A stretch of 64,000 bases of DNA. Origin: JBKBIP01 sp046297495. Lineage in GTDB: Bacteria; Planctomycetota; Planctomycetia; Gemmatales; Gemmataceae. Within the stretch, counting starts at the first letter, position 1. Every line of letters starts with the position of its first letter. Positions 19,621-27,729 of this stretch are shown here, piece after piece. Under the pieces are notes generated by a model. That model did not search any database. It was not told the origin of the DNA and was given only the letters and a program-made list of their open reading frames with translations. The position numbers and the translations under genes are program-made. The DNA is taken from NCBI GenBank assembly GCA_046297495.1, contig JBKBIP010000003.1:124001-188000 (forward strand), written 5' to 3'.

Positions 19621-21183
19621 TCATTTGTTTGCTGGATGCCGCAGTGCCTTGCCGCCGAGATTGCCGGTGAAGCGGCCAGCACGAATCGTCGGCACGCCAT
19701 TGACAAACAGATGACGAACGCCGGTGGCGTATTGATGCGGCTGCTCGAACGAGGCCAGGTCACGAAAGGTCTTGGGATCGAAAACGACAATATCCGCGAA
19801 ACAGCCCGGCTTGAGATAGCCCCGTTCAGGCAGACGGAGAATGTCGGCGGGCAAGCCGCTGGCACTGCGGATGGCCTGTTCGAGCGGGATGATTTTCTCC
19901 TCAATGGCGTAACGGCCAATCTTGCGCGGGAAGGTGCCGTAGTGACGTGGATGGATCACAGTATCGGCCGGCACGACCGCGCTACCGTCGCTGGCGGTGG
20001 CCACGAACGATTGCTTCATGATCAGCCGCACTTCCTCTTCCTGCATGGAGAAATGGACGATCTGTGCTCCGCCGTTCCGCTCGATTTCCAGCACCAAGTC
20101 AAGCACTGGTTTCTTCTCTTCTTGCGCGATGGTGACTAGGTCTTTCCCATGCCAATCGGGGCGAGGCATGTAGCGGGCGATGCGGATGCTCTGTCCCCCC
20201 TTGGCGTCGTCGAGCGTTTTCTGAATGGCCTGACGCATGAGCGGCCCCTGTTCGGGATGATCCAGCCGAGCCAGCATTTCCTCTTGGCTTCCCTCGCGGA
20301 AACGCGCGGGAATGAGATCGGCCTGCAAGGAGGTGCTGCTGGCGGTGTAGGGATATTGATCGGCGGTGACGACTTGTCCTTCCCGGCGGGCTTGCTCGAT
20401 CAAGCCGACGGCATCCCCCGCCTTGCCCCAGGCTTGCCGGGAGTAGGCTTTCAAATGAGAGATATGCACCGGCAGCCCGGCCTTCTTGCCGATGTCTAAG
20501 GCCTCGTCAATAGAAGCGAGCAGCCCGGCCCCTTCATCGCGGATGTGGCTGGCGTAAAAGCCGCCATGCGCCGCCGCCACCTTGGCGAGCGCCACCAGCT
20601 CCGCGCGGTCGGCGTAGGAGCCGGGAGTGTAGTACAAGCCGGTGGACAAGCCCCAGGCCCCCGCTTTCATTCCCTCTTCGGTCAGGCTCAGCATCTTCGT
20701 CAATTCTTCCTGGGTTGGGGGGCGGTTGGCGTTCCCCATCACGGCGCGGCGCAGGGAGTTGTGCGGGATTTGATGCGCCACGTTGCTGCCCGCTTTCCCC
20801 GCGTCGATCTTTTGATAATACTCGGCCACATCGACCGGCCCGCTGCCGCAATTGCCCGTCACGATGGTAGTGACACCTTGAAACAAATAATTGAGGTTGG
20901 CGCGCGTGGCCGGCTCGGTGATGGTGCGGTCGCTGTGCGTGTGCAGGTCGATGAAGCCGGGGGCCGCGATCAAGCCGGAACCGTCGATGATCTGGGGCCG
21001 GCCCATGAGCGTAAATGAACCGACCGCGACAATGCGTTCCCCCTGGATGGCGATGTCACCGATCCACCCCGGCTCGCCGGTGCCATCCAAGATCGTGGCG
21101 CCGCGAATCACGACATCCGCCGACACCGGCATATCGGCACCCGGCGCGAGCAACAGCAAGGCAAGCAGCGTGGAGTACGACAT
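19621..21183 (-). CDS. Secreted amidohydrolase, D-aminoacylase/N-acyl-D-amino-acid deacylase family
   Basis: 520 residues from the ATG at 21183, which has AAGG about 9 nt upstream and opens a signal peptide (MSYSTLLALLLLAPGADMPV). A longer upstream frame to 21348 looks non-coding. Metal-dependent amidohydrolase signatures are present: ADVVIRGATILDGTG, GFIDLHTHSD for the HxH metal pair, GNCGSG, the ASHIRDEG and VHISHLKAY strands with metal or catalytic residues, and ATASDGSAV near the end. The family removes N-acyl groups from D-amino acids; dihydroorotase-like relatives are an alternative. It converges on the LTxxQ gene. Confidence 0.85.
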   Translation of the reverse strand: MSYSTLLALLLLAPGADMPVSADVVIRGATILDGTGEPGWIGDIAIQGERIVAVGSFTLMGRPQIIDGSGLIAAPGFIDLHTHSDRTITEPATRANLNYLFQGVTTIVTGNCGSGPVDVAEYYQKIDAGKAGSNVAHQIPHNSLRRAVMGNANRPPTQEELTKMLSLTEEGMKAGAWGLSTGLYYTPGSYADRAELVALAKVAAAHGGFYASHIRDEGAGLLASIDEALDIGKKAGLPVHISHLKAYSRQAWGKAGDAVGLIEQARREGQVVTADQYPYTASSTSLQADLIPARFREGSQEEMLARLDHPEQGPLMRQAIQKTLDDAKGGQSIRIARYMPRPDWHGKDLVTIAQEEKKPVLDLVLEIERNGGAQIVHFSMQEEEVRLIMKQSFVATASDGSAVVPADTVIHPRHYGTFPRKIGRYAIEEKIIPLEQAIRSASGLPADILRLPERGYLKPGCFADIVVFDPKTFRDLASFEQPHQYATGVRHLFVNGVPTIRAGRFTGNLGGKALRHPANK

Positions 21184-21335
21184 GTTCGTTACCTTCGACA
21201 AAAGCAGGCATTCGTTTTCCGATGCGATAGCATCATGATAACAAGAATTCAGCGAACAAGGTGAAGAACGTTTCGGGAAAGATGAGCGATTGGAAAGGAG
21301 GTGGAAATGGATGCGGGAAAAGTTGGCGTTTTTGG

Positions 21336-21370
21336 CATCGCCCTGCACACCGATAGCGTGCAGGGCGATG
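21336..21370 (-). terminator. Perfect 13-bp hairpin downstream of the lipoprotein gene
   Basis: CATCGCCCTGCAC (21336-21348) and GTGCAGGGCGATG (21358-21370) pair perfectly around a 9-nt loop. It lies 28 bp after the lipoprotein stop. There is no T-run on either side, so a role as a terminator or mRNA 3' end is only probable. Confidence 0.5.
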
Positions 21371-21397
21371 TTGTGAAATGAACCTGGGCGGTAATGC

Positions 21398-21754
21398 TTA
21401 GTCTTGCGGCTGCTGGCCCACTTTGACGGTCAGAGGTTTGGCGGCCCCTTCGACCGTGACGTTATGCGTGCCGGGCTTGGCGTCCTCCTTGGCTGACACA
21501 TGCAGTTTGTTTCCTTCGACTTTGGCTTCCACGCCAGAACCGTCTGGCGCTTTGGCGGATTTGGCAGCCCCCTTCGAGACGGCGACGTGTTTCGATTGCC
21601 CCGGCAGCAATTCGATTTCCCAAACTTCCAGCATGACTTCCTCGGCTCCCGTTGGGGTTGCCGTGGCATTCTCCGTTTTCTTCGGCGATTCGCCGCAACC
21701 GACCAGAGTGAAACCCACCATCAGCAGGAACGACAGGGACAAGACGCGCAACAT
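21398..21754 (-). CDS. Small lipoprotein, function unknown
   Basis: 118 residues from the ATG at 21754, which follows GGAAGG at good spacing; longer frames upstream lack one. The N-terminus is a lipoprotein signal peptide (MLRVLSLSFLLMVGFTLVGC) with lipobox LVGC, so the mature protein should be lipid-anchored. The rest is a single small beta-rich domain (VWEIELLPGQSKHVAVSKGA, THNVTVEGAAKPLTVKVG) resembling bacterial Ig-like folds. I see no enzymatic motif. Confidence 0.75.
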   Translation of the reverse strand: MLRVLSLSFLLMVGFTLVGCGESPKKTENATATPTGAEEVMLEVWEIELLPGQSKHVAVSKGAAKSAKAPDGSGVEAKVEGNKLHVSAKEDAKPGTHNVTVEGAAKPLTVKVGQQPQD

Positions 21755-22058
21755 GGTTGCACCTTCCTTTCCAAGAAAAAATCCACGATTGGCGATACGC
21801 AAGCAATTGATCCCCAACAACACCCTTTTATTCCCACAGATGGATTGCTCAGCCATTTCAAGGTGCCCTTTTATCCGATTGAATATCCCGCTCGGCGACC
21901 ATCTCGTCCCGCACATTGGGGATTCAGTGGTTCCAGATGAGAAACGATGGCTCACGCGAACCGCTGAATCCCCAGCGCATCGAAAGACGGACGCCGTTTA
22001 GTTGGATATAATCCCATCCAGCGCGCCTGCGAGGACTCCCTTATGAGGTACCTACACC
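21755..22058. promoter_or_regulatory. Divergent intergenic region with family A repeat
   Basis: 304 bp between the divergent lipoprotein and CPBP protease genes, so it must hold both promoters; no clear -35/-10 pair was found. Its main structure is the inverted repeat at 21918-21973, listed separately. Confidence 0.4.
21918..21973. repeat. Palindromic intergenic repeat, family A
   Basis: GGGGATTCAGTGGTTC (21918-21933) and GAACCGCTGAATCCCC (21958-21973) pair at 15 of 16 positions, the exception being a G/T wobble. The loop contains GAAACGATGG and CTCACGC, recalling the GTTTCGCG core of other copies. Confidence 0.65.
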
Positions 22059-23267
22059 ATGCCCACCGATGACATGCCAAGAGGACACGGTGACTCGCAT
22101 CCACCTTCTGAGCACGAATCGATCCCGGTGCTGGAAGTGGCGGATGAGGCGGAAATCCTTACGGTTCTGCCAGCGGGACCTGTCGCGGAAGCACCGCCGC
22201 ATCCGGGCGTGCGCTGGGCGCTGCTGTGGTGCTTCGGCATCTATTTGGTACAGACATTCGCCGTCCTGTTGGGCATCGTGCTCTATATCGTGGGAGTGAT
22301 CCTGACGCATGACCGCTCCTTCGCGGAGATGTTGGAACAAGCCCAACGTGGGGAAAGGGAATTGCTGGATTATCTGCTTACCCCCCAAGGCAAGGAGATG
22401 CTCGCCAACCTTTTGTTGCCGATCTTCGCCTGTGTTCAGGTGATGTTTGTCGTGTATGCCTGGGCGGCGACGCGTTTGGTGGTCGGCAAGGAATGGGCGC
22501 GTGTCGTCGCGTTGCGCCGTTCCAGTTATGCGCATTTGCTGCTGGCCCTGCTCTGTTTGCCGGGACTGACGCTACTGGCGGTGGCCATCGATACTTTGGT
22601 CAAGGACCTGTTGCCACCGTTGGTGGACATGGAACAATTCGCCGACGTGCTCGGCGCTTGGCCGCTGCTCGTGGGCATCTTGCTCATCGGTGTCGGAGCA
22701 GGGGTGGCAGAGGAATTATTCTTTCGCGGGTTTCTGGGGCGTGGCATCGTGGGGCGGCATGGCGTCTGGTGGGGTGTCTTCTGGACGTCGCTGCTGTTCG
22801 GCTTGATTCATCTGGAGCCTCGTCAGGTCTGCTATGCCACCGTGATGGGAGTTTTCCTGCACAGCATCTATTTGATGACGCGGTCGCTGTGGCTGCCTAT
22901 TTTGTTGCACACGCTCAATAACTCACTGGCGGTGGCGGCCACGCGCTCCCCGACCTTGGCGGCCCTGGAAGAAGCCACGCAGGCCCATTGGTGGCTGCTG
23001 TTCTTGGGAGCGGAAATGCTGTTGGCGGTGGGTCTGTGGGCCATGTATCGCAGCCGGGTTCGGCTCGTGCTCCGCGAAGGTCCCGACTTGCTGCCGTGGC
23101 ATCTCCCCTATCCGGGGGTGGAACATCCGCCCCCCAACAGCACCTATCGTCTGGAATATCCGCCCGTGGGTTGGGCGGCGTCCGCCGTCGTCTTGCTGGC
23201 AGTTGCTGTCTTCATCGCCGCCGCGGCCGGTTGGTGGTTGCTAAGCTTTGGCGGTTGGACAACATGA
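22059..23267 (+). CDS. CPBP-family intramembrane metalloprotease
   Basis: 402 residues with about eight membrane helices. The CPBP/Abi (CAAX protease and bacteriocin-processing) core is intact: EE at 218-219 in AEELFFRG, His251 in FGLIHL, and His284 with Asn287/288 in LLHTLNN. An acidic cytoplasmic N-terminus of about 50 residues precedes the first helix, and the family domain is followed by two further helices and a Pro-rich segment. Bacterial members process prenylated or peptide substrates, or act as immunity proteins; the substrate here is unknown. It stands alone, upstream of the sulfatase. Confidence 0.85.
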   Translation: MPTDDMPRGHGDSHPPSEHESIPVLEVADEAEILTVLPAGPVAEAPPHPGVRWALLWCFGIYLVQTFAVLLGIVLYIVGVILTHDRSFAEMLEQAQRGERELLDYLLTPQGKEMLANLLLPIFACVQVMFVVYAWAATRLVVGKEWARVVALRRSSYAHLLLALLCLPGLTLLAVAIDTLVKDLLPPLVDMEQFADVLGAWPLLVGILLIGVGAGVAEELFFRGFLGRGIVGRHGVWWGVFWTSLLFGLIHLEPRQVCYATVMGVFLHSIYLMTRSLWLPILLHTLNNSLAVAATRSPTLAALEEATQAHWWLLFLGAEMLLAVGLWAMYRSRVRLVLREGPDLLPWHLPYPGVEHPPPNSTYRLEYPPVGWAASAVVLLAVAVFIAAAAGWWLLSFGGWTT

Positions 23268-23345
23268 AGATAGAAGTCACGGCATAATGGGGCAATCGGC
23301 GCCCATCCGTGGCGTGCTTACTTACTGTCGCAGGGAGATTCACTC

Positions 23346-24773
23346 ATGACCTGGCGTGCGCTGTTGTTCCTGGTTGGTTTCGGTCTATGGCTTGTCGGTT
23401 CCATGTCGCTGACACTGGCGGCGGAGCGGCCCAACATCATCTTGTGCATGAGCGATGATCAGGGCTGGGGAGACGTGGGTTACAACGGCCATCCGATTTT
23501 GAAGACTCCCCATCTGGATGCCATGTCCAAGTCCGGCTGGCGTTTCGACCGCTTCTACGCGCCGACGGTATGCTCGCCGACGCGCGGCAGCGTCTTGACC
23601 GGGCGGCATCCGTATCGTTACGGTATCTTCCATGCCAATGTCGGCCACTTGTCGCCTCGTGAGATCACGCTGGCCACCCTGCTCAAGAAACAGGGCTACG
23701 CCACCGGCCATTTCGGCAAGTGGCACCTGGGCACCTTGACCAAGACGGAGAAGGACGGCAACCGGGGCGGCCCCGCCGGCGCCAAGGCCTACGCTCCCCC
23801 CTGGGAACATGGCTTCGACGTCTGTTTCTCGACCGAATCCAAGGTGCCGACCTGGGACCCGCTGTGGCAACCGAAGGGGAACAAAAGCGGCACCTGGTGG
23901 GACCCCGTGACCGATCCCGCCCAAGCTCAGCCCTATGGAACGGCCTATTGGGCCAACGGCAAGCGCGTCACCACCGAGCTGCGCGGCGACGATTCCCGGA
24001 TTATCATGGACGAGGCCTTACCCTTCCTGCGCGGGGCCGTCAAGCGGCGGCAGCCGTTCTTCGCGGTGATCTGGTTTCACGCCCCCCATTTGCCAGTCGT
24101 GGCCGGGCCGGAATACACCAAGATGTATGAGCCATGCTCGAAATATGAGCAGCATTATTACGGCTGCATCACGGCAATGGACGAACAGATAGGCCGCTTG
24201 CGGCGCGAGCTGCGGCAGCTGGGTGTCGCGGATGATACCATGCTCTGGTTCTGCTCGGACAACGGCCCCGAAGGGCGCAAGGGGCAAGCTCCCGGCTCGG
24301 AGGGACCGTTTCGCGGCCGCAAGCGCGATCTGACCGAAGGGGGCATCCGCGTGCCGGGGCTGCTGGAGTGGCCGGCCCGCATCCCGCAGCCGCGCGTCGT
24401 ATCCCTGCCGTGTGGCACGGTTGATTATCTGCCGACGATCCTGGAGCTATTGGACATCTCCCTGCCAACCATGCGGCCACTCGATGGCGTCAGTCTGATG
24501 CCACTCCTGGATGGCCAAATGACTGAACGCCCCCGCCCCTTGGCTTTCGAGCTGGGGAACCAAGCCGCTTGGCTCGATAATCGTTACAAACTGTTCGTCC
24601 GCTTGCGGGACAAGCAGATCACCGAGGTCGAGTTATACGACATCATCGCCGACCCGGGCGAAACGCGCAATCTGGCCGATCAGCAACCCGACCTGACGCG
24701 CAAGCTGCGCGCCGAGCTGGAAGCCTGGCGCGCCTCCTGCCGGTCCAGCTGGGCGGGAGAGGATTATCGATGA
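23346..24773 (+). CDS. Secreted sulfatase (type I, formylglycine-dependent)
   Basis: 475 residues. Residues 1-26 are a signal peptide (ALLFLVGFGLWLVGSMSLTL). RPNIILCMSDDQGWGD supplies the metal-binding DD pair (37-38), CSPTRGSVLTGR at 76-87 is the sulfatase signature in which Cys76 is converted to formylglycine, and FGKWHLG and FCSDNGPEG are the other conserved blocks. The enzyme cleaves sulfate esters, probably of algal or mucin-type polysaccharides, as is common in planctomycetes. A maturation enzyme (FGE) is not in the window. It is followed by a ThuA-family gene on the same strand, 72 bp away. Confidence 0.92.
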   Translation: MTWRALLFLVGFGLWLVGSMSLTLAAERPNIILCMSDDQGWGDVGYNGHPILKTPHLDAMSKSGWRFDRFYAPTVCSPTRGSVLTGRHPYRYGIFHANVGHLSPREITLATLLKKQGYATGHFGKWHLGTLTKTEKDGNRGGPAGAKAYAPPWEHGFDVCFSTESKVPTWDPLWQPKGNKSGTWWDPVTDPAQAQPYGTAYWANGKRVTTELRGDDSRIIMDEALPFLRGAVKRRQPFFAVIWFHAPHLPVVAGPEYTKMYEPCSKYEQHYYGCITAMDEQIGRLRRELRQLGVADDTMLWFCSDNGPEGRKGQAPGSEGPFRGRKRDLTEGGIRVPGLLEWPARIPQPRVVSLPCGTVDYLPTILELLDISLPTMRPLDGVSLMPLLDGQMTERPRPLAFELGNQAAWLDNRYKLFVRLRDKQITEVELYDIIADPGETRNLADQQPDLTRKLRAELEAWRASCRSSWAGEDYR

Positions 24774-24845
24774 GGGTTAGTCATCCGTTGGCAAGAACCG
24801 CTTATTTCCGGGCGGAACCCATCCCTTTTATCGCGGGGGAGCGTC

Positions 24846-25628
24846 ATGACACACGAACGTAATCGAATTTCATTAACTGCCCTCTCATGGACACTGCTGG
24901 CTGTCGTTGCCATTGGCGCTGGGACTGCCGCCGCGCGGGCCGACGACCAGAAGGCGGACCCTGCCGCGCCGCTGAAAATTCACATCATCTCCGGGGCGGG
25001 GGAGTACAAATCCGAGCCATCGTTGCGTGCGTTCAAGGAGTATCTGGAGCACCATTACCAAGTGAGCTGCACGGCCTCTTGGGGCCGCGACGGCATCAAC
25101 CGGCTCGACAACCTCGAGCAGTTGCCGTCCGCCGATGTGCTGTTGATCTTTGCCCGACGCATGAAACTGGACGAGGACCAGATGAAGCTCATTCGCCGCC
25201 ACTGGGAACAGGGGAAACCGATTGTCGGCATCCGCACCGCCAGCCACGCCTTTCAGAAAGAAGACAATGACTTCTTTGATCGAAAAGTGCTCGGCAATCA
25301 TTACCAAGGGCACTACGGCAACGAGCCCGTGAAAGTCACCCCTGTCGAAAAGATGAAAGGGCATCCGGTGCTGGCGGGAGTAGAATCATTCACCTCGCAA
25401 AAGCTCTACAAGACCGGACCGCTGGCCGAGGATACCATCGTCTTGCAAATCGGCGATATCGGCAAGGCACATCATCCCGTGACGATGGTGCATACCCACA
25501 ACGGCGGACGGATGTTCTACACCTCGCTGGGCGTCCCAGAGGATTTCCAAGACGCCAACTTCCGCCGCCTGCTCACCAACGCCATTTTCTGGACCACGCG
25601 CCGCGACGGGAAGAAGTTACAGCGGTAA
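24846..25628 (+). CDS. Secreted ThuA-domain protein
   Basis: 260 residues with a signal peptide (LSWTLLAVVAIGAGTAAARA). The mature part matches the ThuA-like class I glutamine-amidotransferase fold: KIHIISGAGEYKSEPSLRAF, then VGIRTASHAF in place of the Cys nucleophile strand, and VTMVHTHNGGRMFYTSLG. The usual nucleophile position holds Thr/Ala, as in other ThuA proteins, so it is not a glutaminase. ThuA domains are tied to trehalose or other sugar use in planctomycetes and rhizobia. It follows a sulfatase and precedes an Idh-type oxidoreductase on the other strand. Confidence 0.85.
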   Translation: MTHERNRISLTALSWTLLAVVAIGAGTAAARADDQKADPAAPLKIHIISGAGEYKSEPSLRAFKEYLEHHYQVSCTASWGRDGINRLDNLEQLPSADVLLIFARRMKLDEDQMKLIRRHWEQGKPIVGIRTASHAFQKEDNDFFDRKVLGNHYQGHYGNEPVKVTPVEKMKGHPVLAGVESFTSQKLYKTGPLAEDTIVLQIGDIGKAHHPVTMVHTHNGGRMFYTSLGVPEDFQDANFRRLLTNAIFWTTRRDGKKLQR

Positions 25629-25679
25629 GGAAAAAGCGGCTCGTCCGGTTCTTCGCGCCATTCTGGAGGAGGTTATTCT

Positions 25680-25736
25680 ATGTCTACCGTAGGACAGAAG
25701 CTCATCACGGCGGCAGAATTCGCCCGCATGCCGACG
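25680..25736 (+). pseudogene. 5' remnant of a Uma2-family (DUF820) gene
   Basis: A strong ribosome site (GGAGGAGG) precedes an ATG and 18 codons reading MSTVGQKLITAAEFARMP, the standard start of Uma2-family endonuclease-like proteins, which continue DDGRRYEL. Here the family sequence ends at once and the frame runs into the antisense of the neighbouring Idh-type gene. It looks like the surviving 5' end of a gene cut off by rearrangement. The family call rests on this short motif. Confidence 0.5.
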
Positions 25737-25759
25737 ATGAATCTTCATGTCCCGTTGCG

Positions 25760-26758
25760 TCACTCCCACATGCCGCTGGCTTTCAACAATGTCTCTTGCA
25801 CGGCCAAATCATGGTCGAGACTGAAATCGGGGTCCTTCTTGCCGGCGATACAGGCGGCGAACTCGCGCAGGTCACGGATTTGCAAGGTTTGGGCCGGTAG
25901 CTCCAGGCGCTGCCAGTCCTTGTCATCCAGATGAAAAACCTCGATGGGCTGAATGTCCTTGTTGGCCAAGTGGCCGCTCCCCAAGTGCGGGATGACGCAG
26001 GCTCCTTCCGTGCCATACACTTCGATCCGGCGCGAGTGGGGAGCGACTTCGAGGGCGGGCACCTCGATAATGCCCCAGGCGTGGTCGTAGCCAAACACCG
26101 CCACGCCATTGTCGATGTAGGAGGGCGGTGGTTGGCGGTGATGATGCCCCAGGAACGGCGTCACGCTGTTCGGCTTGCCGAGGATGGCCACCATCATGTC
26201 AATCACATGACCAGCCATCTCGAAGAACATCCCGCCTTTATAGGGTTTCAATTCCTCGACGAAGCGTTGATACTCGCGCCGGTCCTTGGGCAAGCGGGCG
26301 CGGAACTGATAAATCTGGCCCAACTGACCGGCTTTGGCCCGCTTGAGCATCTCGACCACTGCCGACATGTAGCGGAACAGGTAAAGCATTTGCAGATGCA
26401 AATGCTTGCGCTGGGCCAAAGCGACCAGTTTGCGATAGTCGTCCCATTGATGGCCAGCAGGTTTTTCTAGCATCACGGGCCGACCGCTTTCCAAGGCCAA
26501 ACGGGCCAGCGACACGTTTTCATGGACGCGCCCCTCCACGATGACACCATCCAGCGGCTCACGCAGCAACGCTTCCGGCTTGTCGAACAGCCGGAGGTTG
26601 GGGAGCAGCTTCCGCCAGCGTTCCGCGCTGTCGCGCAGCGTCTGCGGATCGGAGTCGTAGCCGCCCATCAGGGCAAATTCGTCGGGATGGTCCGCGATCT
26701 GTTTCACAATACCGTTGGCGTGTGTGTGCCACATGCCGAGCATGGCGAGTTTGAGCAT
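25760..26758 (-). CDS. Gfo/Idh/MocA-family oxidoreductase
   Basis: 332 residues. The N-terminal Rossmann domain begins LKLAMLGMWHTHANGIVKQI, with GMWHTH in place of the usual GxGxxG turn, followed by DGVIVEGRVHEN and EKPAGHQWDDYRKL, the conserved EKP segment of the family. The C-terminal domain has GGMFFEMAGHVIDMM, where the His is the usual catalytic residue. Substrates are typically sugar derivatives; none can be named here. It is transcribed toward the ThuA gene and is flanked on both sides by fragments of other genes, suggesting it sits at a rearrangement point. The ATG at 26758 is the natural start. Confidence 0.85.
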   Translation of the reverse strand: MLKLAMLGMWHTHANGIVKQIADHPDEFALMGGYDSDPQTLRDSAERWRKLLPNLRLFDKPEALLREPLDGVIVEGRVHENVSLARLALESGRPVMLEKPAGHQWDDYRKLVALAQRKHLHLQMLYLFRYMSAVVEMLKRAKAGQLGQIYQFRARLPKDRREYQRFVEELKPYKGGMFFEMAGHVIDMMVAILGKPNSVTPFLGHHHRQPPPSYIDNGVAVFGYDHAWGIIEVPALEVAPHSRRIEVYGTEGACVIPHLGSGHLANKDIQPIEVFHLDDKDWQRLELPAQTLQIRDLREFAACIAGKKDPDFSLDHDLAVQETLLKASGMWE

Positions 26759-26805
26759 GACATCATCCTTGCTGAGAGGATAGGCGCGAGTGGACCGAGC
26801 ATCAC

Positions 26806-27144
26806 ATGGTCGCCCTTTCCTATCACGGCATCCGCATCGACTGGCTCAAGGCAGTCATTCCCACCTATCAACACATCCTCGATCGGGCGACGGACGAAAC
26901 CTGGCTGGGGCAGCGGGTGCGGGTGGCCTCGGCGGAAGGACTCATCCTCATGAAATTGCTGGCCGCACGTACCCAAGACTGGCTCGACATCGAAAACCTG
27001 GTCGCCGCGCATAGCGATACCCTTGACATCGCCTGGATTGGCGATGAATGGCAAACGCTGGCCGATCCGTCCGATCCACGGATGGCCCGTTTTCTCGACC
27101 TGGTCGCCCGTGCCCGGAGCAAGACCTCGACCACGGAACCTTGA
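26806..27144 (+). CDS. C-terminal part of an AbiEii/DUF6036-like nucleotidyltransferase (probably truncated)
   Basis: 112 residues. The stretch IDWLKAVIPTYQHILDRA and then VRVASAEGLILMKLLAARTQ with DWLDIENLVAAH resembles the C-terminal half of AbiEii-type nucleotidyltransferases; the N-terminal half with the DxD catalytic motif is absent. The frame is open 30 nt upstream to a TGA and there is no clear ribosome site. It is probably a remnant that still has an open frame. Family assignment is by motif recall and moderate. It lies just beyond the Gfo/Idh start on the opposite strand. Confidence 0.5.
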   Translation: MVALSYHGIRIDWLKAVIPTYQHILDRATDETWLGQRVRVASAEGLILMKLLAARTQDWLDIENLVAAHSDTLDIAWIGDEWQTLADPSDPRMARFLDLVARARSKTSTTEP

Positions 27145-27177
27145 GCGGCGTCATGATGCCATCCCATCCCATGCGAA

Positions 27178-27729
27178 TCACTTTTCAGCCAAACAGCCCA
27201 AGAGAAACTGTCTCAACTGCGTCACCCAATCCAGGAAATGCCGCCATTCCAGCGGGCCGTCGCCCCACCATTGCGCTTGGACATAGGGGGAGGATTCATA
27301 CGTTTCCAAGCCCCAGTAGTCCCCCTCCAAGCCGACTTGTCGCGAGAACACCAGCAGCGGCACGGCGAGCTGTTGGCCGGCGGTGAGGAGACGGCTCAGC
27401 TCCGGTTCGGGAAGTTCGGCATCGCGGACGCGCAGCGCCAGTTGCAAGCGATCGGATGGTTTCGCCATAGCCTGGAAGATGCGCTGGTGATCCGCATCGC
27501 GGTCCCAGCTGACTTCACGGACCAACGGAGTCTCACCGCTGTCATGAGAGCGCGTGAGGACGCCGATCGTCCAGCTCGTTAGCGGGCCGTAGCTGGGCCG
27601 ATGCCAGAGCCGTAGCAACGAACCGTACCAACGGAACGGCTCGCGCGGCTCCAGGTCCTTGGGATGACTCAACACCCGCTCGGCGACGGCTTGCATCTGG
27701 GACCACAGTTGTTCCCGCGGATCGATCAT
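27178..27729 (-). CDS. Hypothetical protein coupled to the cobalamin fusion gene
   Basis: 183 residues, cytoplasmic, no known motif seen. It is rich in Trp/Arg/Leu, with segments such as LVREVSWDRDADHQRIFQAM and WWGDGPLEWRHFLDWVTQLR. Its ATG overlaps the stop of the upstream CobI-CobJ-CobH gene (ATGA at 27726-27729), so the two are very likely co-translated. This makes a link to cobalamin synthesis or to tetrapyrrole handling plausible but unproven. No homologue can be named from memory. Confidence 0.7.
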   Translation of the reverse strand: MIDPREQLWSQMQAVAERVLSHPKDLEPREPFRWYGSLLRLWHRPSYGPLTSWTIGVLTRSHDSGETPLVREVSWDRDADHQRIFQAMAKPSDRLQLALRVRDAELPEPELSRLLTAGQQLAVPLLVFSRQVGLEGDYWGLETYESSPYVQAQWWGDGPLEWRHFLDWVTQLRQFLLGCLAEK

